Part shown: positions 1 through 5,466 of the stretch, piece by piece
Position numbering within the stretch: position 1 is the first letter of the stretch
Layout: each line of letters opens with the position of its first letter
From: Woeseia sp.
GTDB taxonomy: Bacteria > Pseudomonadota > Gammaproteobacteria > Steroidobacterales > Woeseiaceae
Reading direction: 5' to 3'
Length of the DNA: 5,466 nt
Assembly: GCA_003229095.1 (NCBI GenBank)
Contig: QIHS01000425.1
Span: 1 to 5,466, forward strand
Made by a program: the position numbers and the translations under genes
Notes under the pieces: generated by a model
Database searches by the model: none
The model's input: only the letters and a program-made list of their open reading frames with translations
What the model was told of the DNA's origin: nothing

Positions 1-187
1 GCTTGCGCCAATGGGGCACATAGTCCAGCCACCCACCATCTCGGGTTTGCGCATCAATTTCATTGACGACCGAGGCCTTCATTTCAACCAGAATTTCTCC
101 TGGCTGTGGAGTCGGGATCGATGTTGTCACCAAGTGCAGCCTATTGCCTTCAGGTCTCAGGGCTGCCGCTTGCATTTGCAGTGTCAT
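1..187 (-). CDS. Medium-chain dehydrogenase/reductase, quinone-oxidoreductase-like (N-terminal fragment, runs off left edge)
   Basis: Reading the minus strand from ATG at 187-185 gives 62 codons with no stop before the window ends. The protein begins MTLQMQAAALRPEG and continues with IPTPQPGEILVEMKAS and VVNEIDAQTRDGGW. This matches the GroES-like N-terminal domain of medium-chain dehydrogenases/reductases: an opening strand, then P-x-P-x-x-G-E-[IV]-L-V-x-[VM]-K-A-S, then V-N-x-x-D. Where zinc alcohol dehydrogenases have the catalytic zinc cysteine (CGVNxxD), this protein has S-V-V-N. That points to the zinc-free quinone oxidoreductase/enoyl reductase side of the family, which uses NADPH to reduce quinones or activated double bonds. 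The cofactor domain lies outside the window. A weak Shine-Dalgarno (ACAGG) sits 9 bases before the ATG; an ATG four codons further in has no better site. It is the last visible gene of the operon. Family assignment is fairly sure, substrate unknown. Confidence 0.75.
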   Translation of the reverse strand, partial: MTLQMQAAALRPEGNRLHLVTTSIPTPQPGEILVEMKASVVNEIDAQTRDGGWLDYVPHWRK

Positions 188-192
188 CTTTT

Positions 193-2040
193 TTAACCTG
201 TCACTGCCCGGCTACTGTGTTCGCGTTTGTCGGATTTAGCAATTTTCATGGAAAGCAGAGCGTCATACACCGATGAAATGCCCGACCTCGGCAGCGAGGC
301 AGGTATCGTCGAGTGAGGCAACAAGATCGAACTGCGGTTTCGTCTTGGGTAGTTCGTACCTGTAGAAAAACCGACTGGCCCGGAGTTTCCCGTCGTAGAA
401 GTCGACATCTGTTTCGCAGCCGCGATAGACTGTAAAAGCCACATCCATGCAATGACAACATGTCCGAATGCATCCAGATATATTGTTGCATTGGCCAGCT
501 GTCTTTTGAGATCACGATCTGCCAGTACAGCCTCGGTCGCTTTCATCATATCCCCAACTGCGCCTTCCAGGTCACTTGCGAAGGCCGCAGTCGATTGGCA
601 GTCGGCGCCCTCATCAATGGCCTTCGACATTTCGTCTAACAGCGCTATCAAAGCAGCGCCGCCCTGCATACGAACTTTCCGACCTAAAAGATCAATACCG
701 TGAATTGCATGAGTACCCTCATGTATATGATTGAGGCGGTTGTCTCGATAAAACCGTTCGACCGGATATTCGCGCGCATAACCGTATCCACCCAGCACCT
801 GAATCGCGAGTTTGTTTGCCTCCAGGCAGAACTCCGACGGCCAGGATTTTGCGATGGGCGTCAGGATATCCAACAGCAATGCGATACGTTTCTTGTCGTC
901 TGAATGGGTGGAAAGTTTTTCCTGATCGACAAGTTGCGCGCAGTACGCCATCAACGCCGCACCACCTTCAACATACGCTTTCTGGGTCATCAACATCCGT
1001 CTTACGTCAGCATGTTCAATGATGGGCACTTGTGGAGACGACGGATTCTTTTCCCCAGGCAAGCGACCTTGTGGGCGTTGGCGCGCATAATCCAGCGAGT
1101 ACAGATAAGCAGCTTGCGCCGACATAACCGCGCCCTGACCGACCGCGATGCGTGCTTCATTCATCATATGGAACATGTACTGTAGTCCCTGATGCTGTTC
1201 ACCGACGAGATATCCTCGACACTCGCCACTCTCTCCAAAGTTCAGGATCGTGTTTGTGGTACCGCGGTGGCCCATTTTATGGTTAAGGCCTGCCAATACA
1301 ACGCTGTTCGACTCTCCGAGGGCGCCCTCGTCAGTCACGCGTATCTTTGGCACGATAAAAAGTGAAATACCTTTCACTCCTGCTGGTCCGCCTGGGATTT
1401 TTGCAAGCACCAAATGAATGATGTTTTCGGAGATATTCTGATCGCCACCGGAAATCCACATTTTGGTTCCAGTTATTCGGTAGTGTCCGTCTTCGGTTGG
1501 CTCCGCCTTGGTTTTGATGTCGGTGAGAGACGAACCGGCTTGTGGTTCGGACAAGCACATCGTCCCGAACCAGCGCCCTTCCAGCATGGGAGGTAGATAA
1601 AGTGCCTGTTGAGCGGCTGAGCCAAACGTACTTATGATGTTGGCGTTCGCAATAGTTAAGAAAGCATAACCGTGGATACCCGTATTCGCGCAAGTGAAGA
1701 TGTTGGAAACTTGCGCGTAGATATGCCAGGGAAGTTGCATACCACCTAGTTCTTCAGGGAACGTTGCTGCAAAGAACCCGGCATCGGCAAAAGCCGTCAA
1801 AGCGTCTTTTACAGCTGGCGGAACAACTGCCTCGCCGTCTACAAACTCTGGTTCATTCGTATCGATTTCGGCAGCGCAAGGCAGATACTTGTCCTCGGCA
1901 ATGGCTTGCGCCGTATCCAAAATGGCTGCTACCGTTTCTCTATCGTAGCTCTCATTCGCTGGCGCGCTCAATAGTGCCCGAGTGTCGAAAACCTCATAGA
2001 GCAGGAAGTCGACATTGCGCCGATCAACAATCATGGGCAT
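193..2040 (-). CDS. Acyl-CoA dehydrogenase, DmdC-like large family, with a frameshift near its 3' end
   Basis: FAD enzyme predicted to make the alpha,beta double bond in an acyl-CoA. The open frame codes for 615 residues. Residues 30-155 look like the N-terminal helical domain. CLSEPQAGSSLTD (162-174) is the first acyl-CoA dehydrogenase signature, at the FAD/substrate site. QVLGGYGYAREYPVERFYRD (414-433) followed by HIHEGT holds the second signature, and E441 is the expected catalytic base. Residues after about 460 belong to the extra C-terminal domain of the roughly 590-residue group that includes 3-methylmercaptopropionyl-CoA dehydrogenase (DmdC). After about K543 the frame becomes low-quality (QMSTSTTGNSG and onward), while the -1 frame carries the family's normal ending (DFYDGKL, YELPKTKPQFDL, SLDDTCLA) and stops at 263. 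A repaired protein would be 592 residues. AGAGG lies 9 bases before the ATG. The DmdC name is only family resemblance; the real acyl-CoA is unknown. Confidence 0.9.
   Translation of the reverse strand: MPMIVDRRNVDFLLYEVFDTRALLSAPANESYDRETVAAILDTAQAIAEDKYLPCAAEIDTNEPEFVDGEAVVPPAVKDALTAFADAGFFAATFPEELGGMQLPWHIYAQVSNIFTCANTGIHGYAFLTIANANIISTFGSAAQQALYLPPMLEGRWFGTMCLSEPQAGSSLTDIKTKAEPTEDGHYRITGTKMWISGGDQNISENIIHLVLAKIPGGPAGVKGISLFIVPKIRVTDEGALGESNSVVLAGLNHKMGHRGTTNTILNFGESGECRGYLVGEQHQGLQYMFHMMNEARIAVGQGAVMSAQAAYLYSLDYARQRPQGRLPGEKNPSSPQVPIIEHADVRRMLMTQKAYVEGGAALMAYCAQLVDQEKLSTHSDDKKRIALLLDILTPIAKSWPSEFCLEANKLAIQVLGGYGYAREYPVERFYRDNRLNHIHEGTHAIHGIDLLGRKVRMQGGAALIALLDEMSKAIDEGADCQSTAAFASDLEGAVGDMMKATEAVLADRDLKRQLANATIYLDAFGHVVIAWMWLLQSIAAAKQMSTSTTGNSGPVGFSTGTNYPRRNRSSILLPHSTIPASLPRSGISSVYDALLSMKIAKSDKREHSSRAVTG
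263..412 (-). other. Displaced C-terminal coding segment of the acyl-CoA dehydrogenase (-1 frame)
   Basis: This stretch, read in the -1 frame relative to the gene upstream, encodes TDVDFYDGKLRASRFFYR, then YELPKTKPQFDLVASLDD, then TCLAAEVGHFIGV and a stop. It matches the C-terminal ending usual in large DmdC-like acyl-CoA dehydrogenases (FYRGKLxAxRYFFRWELPK... followed by LLAxLDDTCL). It is therefore not an independent small gene but the true end of the preceding gene, out of frame by one base. The switch must lie between the last convincing in-frame codons (SIAAA, around 415-426) and the FYDGKL codons (around 390-405). A loss of 3n+1 bases explains it. Confidence 0.8.
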
Positions 2041-2062
2041 AAAAACGAACCTCTAGACGTAT
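2041..2062 (-). promoter_or_regulatory. 22-base gap holding the Shine-Dalgarno site of the acyl-CoA dehydrogenase
   Basis: This is the widest clean gap in the operon. On the minus strand it holds AGAGG (2054-2050), 9 bases before the ATG at 2040. There is no room for a full promoter or a terminator hairpin, so the gene is probably read from the upstream transcript. Confidence 0.6.
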
Positions 2063-3151
2063 TTATGCGGGCGAAGTTTCGAATCGAATTTCAACACCGT
2101 GCTCAGTGAGGGTGTCGATAGCGCTCTGCAGATCACGCGTATTTTCCGGTAGATAAATACCCGCCGCTCGGGGCGATTCCCCGCCAAGGCCAATCGTTTC
2201 TTTCAGTTGAATATAGGCGCCGACGGCTGTCAGATGCGTTTGTCCTTCCGGATCAAGAATCGTGGCGCGTACCACTTTCTTTGCGCCTGAAGCATCAAGC
2301 CCCGTTACCACGATAACGATCTCGTGCGACGCTCCTTCACCAGGGTTGTACAACATCGAACGGCGAAAATTCGTAAAATACGGCCCGCTGATGAGCCCCC
2401 AAATGCCTGACCCGACAAGGAACGCCATTGTGCTCGTGGTACTGGCGCTGTCGTAGGCAATGCGCGACGAAGCGGTTTTCGCCCCTGTATACAGCGCCAG
2501 AGTTTCCTGGCTTGGCTCGTCAAAGCGGTAGACTTTTCCGGAATAGCCGCCGGGGAACGTCACCGACGCCGGTTCGCTCATCGGTTTGACAGTCTTCCAA
2601 ATTCCATTCTTCAGTACTCGGAACGGTATGCCCAGACGGTCGGCATATTCGATTGAGTTCGGCCCGGCTTTGTCAGCCAGCCGGTACAAGATTGCAGTAT
2701 CCACCTCGTCTACCTGAGTCAACTCGGCAGCTGCCCTGGTGGCAACAATGGCGCTTACACCAGCCATCCATGATGATGACAACACAACGGGCGCTCTGAC
2801 ATCAAGAACCCCGGCAAGGAGGACAGCATCATGGATACGTTCTGTCCATCGCGTTATATCAACGTACGGAATACCTCGAGAGATGGCCGCTCGGATCAAG
2901 GAGTTGGCGGAATCATTTGCTACTGCGATCACGGCGCCAAGGTCTGCGTCGAGGTTCCCAAGGGGATCATCGTCCGTAATGTCGAGCGCGACACCGCGCG
3001 CGTCGCCAATTTTCGATGCAGCGTCATTTGCCTTGTCAGCCGATCTTCCGGCGATGATGATCGGAAGCTCGGGATGTCGAGCGCGTGTGATCTGTGCTAT
3101 TTGGAGGCCGACAACACCATAGCCGCCGACGATCAAGATTGATTTTTTCAT
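2063..3151 (-). CDS. Saccharopine-dehydrogenase-like NAD(P)-binding oxidoreductase
   Basis: Protein of 362 residues. It opens with a Rossmann fold: ILIVGGYGVVG (residues 5-15) gives G9-x-x-G12-x-x-G15, and the second strand ends IIIAGRS with R36, a placement that often favours NADP over NAD. VIAVAND (74-80) and GIPYVDITRW (93-102) fit the saccharopine dehydrogenase N-terminal domain (family PF03435 by recollection). The C-terminal half has a hydrophobic stretch (TMAFLVGSGIWGLISGPY, about 241-258) and a final alpha/beta segment. Family members include lysine-pathway enzymes, trans-acting enoyl reductases of lipid synthesis and many unassigned lipid-associated reductases. The setting here, among lipid or alcohol redox genes, makes lysine metabolism unlikely. 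The start is ATG, one base after the stop of the upstream membrane protein gene (TGAcATG), so translation is probably coupled. Fold assignment is solid; reaction and substrate are not known. Confidence 0.8.
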   Translation of the reverse strand: MKKSILIVGGYGVVGLQIAQITRARHPELPIIIAGRSADKANDAASKIGDARGVALDITDDDPLGNLDADLGAVIAVANDSANSLIRAAISRGIPYVDITRWTERIHDAVLLAGVLDVRAPVVLSSSWMAGVSAIVATRAAAELTQVDEVDTAILYRLADKAGPNSIEYADRLGIPFRVLKNGIWKTVKPMSEPASVTFPGGYSGKVYRFDEPSQETLALYTGAKTASSRIAYDSASTTSTMAFLVGSGIWGLISGPYFTNFRRSMLYNPGEGASHEIVIVVTGLDASGAKKVVRATILDPEGQTHLTAVGAYIQLKETIGLGGESPRAAGIYLPENTRDLQSAIDTLTEHGVEIRFETSPA

Positions 3152-3152
3152 G

Positions 3153-3524
3153 TCAAAGAACTTTCACAATTTTTTGCCCCTCAAGGCGGAGTTGATAGGC
3201 GAGCAAAAGCATGACAACAACGCTTATCGGCCCCCATACGATCTGCAGCGGCGGAACAGGCATGGACAAGTTCATGGTAGTGATCATGTCCCAGCACCAC
3301 ATGCCGGCAAGAAAAACTGCGATTTTGCTCGCATGTGCTGACCGGCCAGTAAATGAAAGCACAAGCACGAGCGCCCAACCGGCGGCTTCGAATGCATTTA
3401 CCCAGATGTGAAGCGGCAAGACGCTGTCAGGAAATCCCGCCGCGTCGAAATCACCGTTAGCTACGCCAATCGCCGACGAGGAAAATGTCGCGATCGGAAG
3501 TAAAGGGATCAATTTCCAAAACAT
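3153..3524 (-). CDS. Small four-helix integral membrane protein, paralogue of the upstream gene
   Basis: Unrecognised family. From the ATG at 3524 it is 123 residues. Hydrophobic stretches at about 4-21, 39-58, 67-84 and 95-112 suggest three or four membrane helices. The tail (RLEGQKIVKVL) is basic and likely cytoplasmic. It aligns with the upstream protein at ANGDF (22-26), NAFEAAGW (43-50), VLVLSF (53-58), FLAGM (71-75), D79, T82-T83, MP (88-89) and WG (97-98), so the two arose by duplication. A longer reading from TTG at 3530 is possible, but that codon lies one base from the Shine-Dalgarno site. The ATG at 3524 has AGGAGG seven bases away and is clearly better. The stop is one base from the next start. 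Function is unknown; a membrane anchor or electron-transfer subunit for the nearby GMC enzyme is inference only. Confidence 0.75.
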   Translation of the reverse strand: MFWKLIPLLPIATFSSSAIGVANGDFDAAGFPDSVLPLHIWVNAFEAAGWALVLVLSFTGRSAHASKIAVFLAGMWCWDMITTMNLSMPVPPLQIVWGPISVVVMLLLAYQLRLEGQKIVKVL

Positions 3525-3531
3525 AAACAAA

Positions 3532-3537
3532 CCTCCT
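3532..3537 (-). promoter_or_regulatory. Strong Shine-Dalgarno site that decides the start of the second membrane protein gene
   Basis: The minus strand reads AGGAGG, then seven bases (TTTGTTT), then ATG at 3524. The upstream gene's TAG stop (3538-3536) lies across the start of this site, so ribosomes ending the first membrane protein are placed to start the second. This supports coupled, near-equal production of the two paralogues. Confidence 0.8.
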
Positions 3538-3925
3538 ATTGATTGCGAACTGCGGCGGCGCGCCGAGCTGCCAGGTAAACTCCTGCGCCAACATGCAAGA
3601 GTGCAATAATCGTTCCCCAGTAGAGAAATCCACCAGGCAGCGGCATGTCCAGCGTCCAGGTCGTCTGCACATCGAAGAACAACATGCCGCCCAGAAAAAC
3701 ACAGAGCTCAGGTGCAAAGAGCGGATGTTCTCTGAAAGACAGCACAAGAACGGTAAACCAGCCGATGGCCTGGAAAGCGTTTCCAACCATTTCCTGCCGA
3801 ATCATTTCAGGAGGAAGCGCAACGTGGTTAAAGCCACCGTTAGCGATAATTGAGGCTGTGTCAGCATAGCTGAGTATTGATATCCCGAAGAGCAGGCGCC
3901 AAAAAATCGCGAAAAATGTCTTCAT
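3536..3925 (-). CDS. Small four-helix integral membrane protein, first of a tandem paralogous pair
   Basis: Unrecognised family, 129 residues. An N-terminal helix follows a short basic start (MKTFFAIFWRLLFGISILSY). Further hydrophobic segments lie at about 52-65, 73-92 and 101-119. The end (AARRAAAVRNQ) is basic, consistent with a cytoplasmic C-terminus. Residues shared with the downstream paralogue: ANG (28-30), NAFQAIGW (49-56), VLVLSF (59-64), H67, VFLGGM (76-81), D85, T88-T89, MP (94-95) and WG (103-104). The D-x-x-T-T group falls at the end of a predicted helix, an unusual place for a conserved acid. The ATG overlaps the GMC gene's TGA stop as ATGA, and GGAG (3936-3933) lies seven bases before it. 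The tight coupling suggests it works with the GMC oxidoreductase. No haem- or metal-ligand pattern is evident, so any electron-transfer role is a guess. Confidence 0.75.
   Translation of the reverse strand: MKTFFAIFWRLLFGISILSYADTASIIANGGFNHVALPPEMIRQEMVGNAFQAIGWFTVLVLSFREHPLFAPELCVFLGGMLFFDVQTTWTLDMPLPGGFLYWGTIIALLHVGAGVYLAARRAAAVRNQ
3922..3925 (-). other. ATGA start/stop overlap between GMC oxidoreductase and first membrane protein
   Basis: The minus strand reads ATGA, where TGA ends the GMC gene and ATG starts the membrane protein gene. Such overlaps usually mean coupled translation and often join genes whose products act together. Confidence 0.85.
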
Positions 3926-5466
3926 CGTACTGCTCCGTTTTCCAGTTTTTCAAGAATGTGCCGCGCTGCGATGACAGAGAACGCCATAATAATCTCGGAG
4001 GGATCTACGCTCGGGCCGCTGGGGAACACGCTGGGATCCGCAACAAAAAGATTCGGAACTTCATGCGCTTCATGCGTGGATGCGACCACGGATGTCTTTG
4101 GGTCGTCGCCCATTCTAAGCGTACCCGCCGGATGCGGCGCGCCATGTAGAACAGCGCCGCCCTCGATATCGACTGTATCCAGAAGCGCAATGTCATTCGG
4201 CGAATTGATCCGGGTCCCAATCGCATCCGGGAGAAAACAATAGCTGGCGCCGGCGGCAAAAAGAAGTTCCGCCTCCTTCTTCATTGCATCGCGCATCTTC
4301 AAAAGATCGACACCTTGAAGCTTGTACTCGTAGACAGGCTCGCCACTCCCATCGAGGGTTATCTGGCCGCCAATTTCATCATCGATCCACGCAACCGCAC
4401 CGCCGATGCGCGGCAAGTTATGCATCAGGTCCTGATATTCCTTACCGATCCCCGGAAGCACTGCAGCGAGAATTTCCGGCTGCAATTGATTGGGATGCAG
4501 AAGATAGCCACCCTCCAAATAGTTACCGGAGGCATCGTATTCGGCGAGCCTGAAATCCTTTGTGCCCGTCGCCGCTGGAACGTTTTTCCAGAGATAAATG
4601 TCTTCATCGAAAACAGCATAAAGTGCCGGATTCGGGTTGCATAAAAAATTGCGCCCGACCTGACCGTTCCGAGTGGGCAGGGCGGATCGGAGCCAGGTGA
4701 CAGGTGAACCCAGGCCGCCGGCAGCCAGAATTACGATTTTTGCATCAATCCGGATTGAGCGGTCAGTCGGCCGTGTCGTTGCCCGATCTATTACTCTGCA
4801 ATCGACGCCGTTGGCCGCGCCGTTGTCGTCCCGCGTAATCTGTTCGACGTGAACATCGGCGAATAATCGTCCGCCAGCCTTCAGAAATGCCGGCACATAA
4901 GTAATCGCCATGCTTTGTTTGGCGTCGAAGGCGCAGCCTTGATAACAATGGCCGCTGCCGATGCAGTTGCGCCGCGCCTGAGGCACTCCTTCTATGCCCC
5001 AACCAAGTTTTTCCGCACCCTGGTCAAAAAGCTGATTCATGCGATTGTAGTATTCAGGGCCGTGAACATGGATATTCAGGTCCTTTTCGATCGCGTCGAA
5101 AATCGGCTCCAGGACCGCGTGACCGTGACCGGACACACCCTGTTCTTGCCACACCTCTGCCCGGTCTCGCGGCAACCGCCAGCTGTCCCCCCAGTAGTGA
5201 ACACTCGCGCCACCGACGCAGTTGCCATACATAAGCGCAATTTCTGCGTTCGGAGAGGTGTCCAGCCCGCGCCCACCGTCAATCCGTGCCAGCATATTAT
5301 CCGCGCGCTGATCGAAGTCGCCACGATCAATCGTATAGTACCCGCCGCGTTCGACCATGATCACGTCGATACCCGCCTGGGCAAGTTCTTTGGCGGCCGT
5401 GGCTCCGCCGCAACCGGAGCCGATCACGACCACGTCCGCTGTCAATTTCAGGTCGGCGCGTACATC
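3922..5466 (-). CDS. GMC-family FAD-dependent oxidoreductase with a three-cysteine motif (5' end outside window)
   Basis: Predicted to oxidise an alcohol or sugar hydroxyl using FAD. Residues are numbered from the TTG codon at 5445. VVVIGSGCGG (5-14) is the FAD-binding Rossmann motif and VERGG (31-35) binds the FAD ribose. GNCVGGASVHYWG (74-86) is the usual second GMC segment, VILAAGGLGSP (238-248) the third, and HPAGTLRMG (438-446) holds the likely catalytic histidine H438. LFVADPSVFPSG (466-477) leads into the C-terminal GMC signature. C161-x5-C167-x3-C171 resembles the [3Fe-4S] site of FAD glucose dehydrogenase alpha subunits. The frame stays open upstream of the TTG (DVRADLKL to the edge), and that sequence looks like the normal lead-in of this family, so the true start is probably beyond the window. 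No secretion signal is visible in the part present. The stop overlaps the next gene by four bases. Family is certain, substrate unknown. Confidence 0.92.
   Translation of the reverse strand, partial: DVRADLKLTADVVVIGSGCGGATAAKELAQAGIDVIMVERGGYYTIDRGDFDQRADNMLARIDGGRGLDTSPNAEIALMYGNCVGGASVHYWGDSWRLPRDRAEVWQEQGVSGHGHAVLEPIFDAIEKDLNIHVHGPEYYNRMNQLFDQGAEKLGWGIEGVPQARRNCIGSGHCYQGCAFDAKQSMAITYVPAFLKAGGRLFADVHVEQITRDDNGAANGVDCRVIDRATTRPTDRSIRIDAKIVILAAGGLGSPVTWLRSALPTRNGQVGRNFLCNPNPALYAVFDEDIYLWKNVPAATGTKDFRLAEYDASGNYLEGGYLLHPNQLQPEILAAVLPGIGKEYQDLMHNLPRIGGAVAWIDDEIGGQITLDGSGEPVYEYKLQGVDLLKMRDAMKKEAELLFAAGASYCFLPDAIGTRINSPNDIALLDTVDIEGGAVLHGAPHPAGTLRMGDDPKTSVVASTHEAHEVPNLFVADPSVFPSGPSVDPSEIIMAFSVIAARHILEKLENGAVR

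Noticed and set aside
11..196. Plus-strand open frame of 61 codons at the left end
   Set aside because: It is antisense to the convincing N-terminus of the dehydrogenase/reductase gene on the minus strand and shows no family features.
188..262. Possible terminator or promoter between the acyl-CoA dehydrogenase and the next gene
   Set aside because: I saw no stable GC-rich hairpin followed by a T run on the minus strand and no clear -35/-10 pair.
400..430. Programmed -1 ribosomal frameshifting in the acyl-CoA dehydrogenase
   Set aside because: No X-XXY-YYZ slippery heptamer fits the frame at the switch, and metabolic acyl-CoA dehydrogenases are not known for it.
246..515. Minus-strand open frame of 89 codons in the third frame across the 3' end of the acyl-CoA dehydrogenase
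   Set aside because: Its product is arginine- and cysteine-rich with no conserved motif. The conserved ending is in a different frame (263-412).
2739..3142. Two plus-strand open frames of over 100 codons opposite the saccharopine-dehydrogenase-like gene
   Set aside because: They are shadows of the real minus-strand gene, with no plausible protein features or start sites.
3525..3530. TTG at 3530 as the start of the second membrane protein
   Set aside because: It is one base from the AGGAGG site, too close for initiation. The ATG at 3524 has ideal seven-base spacing.

Overview
The window looks like a piece of a bacterial chromosome, most likely from a Pseudomonadota (proteobacterial) species. 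The protein families, tight gene packing and clear Shine-Dalgarno sites support this. GC was between 50% and 63% in the lines I counted. I cannot name the genus. No RNA gene, mobile element, CRISPR array or long intergenic region is visible.

All genes lie on the minus strand in one compact run, so transcription goes from right to left. In order they are: (1) a GMC-family FAD oxidoreductase (3922 to the right edge, 5' end outside the window); (2) and (3) two small integral membrane proteins that are paralogues of each other (3536-3925 and 3153-3524); (4) a saccharopine-dehydrogenase-like NAD(P)-binding oxidoreductase (2063-3151); (5) a large acyl-CoA dehydrogenase of the DmdC-like type (193-2040), whose conserved C-terminus is displaced into the -1 frame; (6) the first 62 codons of a zinc-free, quinone-oxidoreductase-like medium-chain dehydrogenase/reductase (1-187, continuing past the left edge). 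Junctions are a 4-base ATGA overlap, a stop codon inside the next Shine-Dalgarno site, a TGAcATG junction, a 22-base gap and a 5-base gap (or 75 bases if the restored acyl-CoA dehydrogenase frame is used). This is a classic operon layout with translational coupling.

Four of the six products are redox enzymes, and one is an acyl-CoA dehydrogenase. The likeliest reading is part of a catabolic operon for a hydrophobic alcohol- or lipid-like compound, with alcohol oxidation by the GMC enzyme and acyl-CoA desaturation. The substrate cannot be read from the sequence.

The most unusual part is the GMC enzyme plus the two paralogous four-helix membrane proteins. The GMC protein carries a C-x5-C-x3-C motif like the iron-sulfur motif of FAD glucose dehydrogenase alpha subunits. 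The membrane pair shares buried polar residues and is translationally coupled to it. Together they could be a membrane-bound dehydrogenase complex that passes electrons to the respiratory chain. That is inference. The second notable point is the frameshift in the acyl-CoA dehydrogenase.
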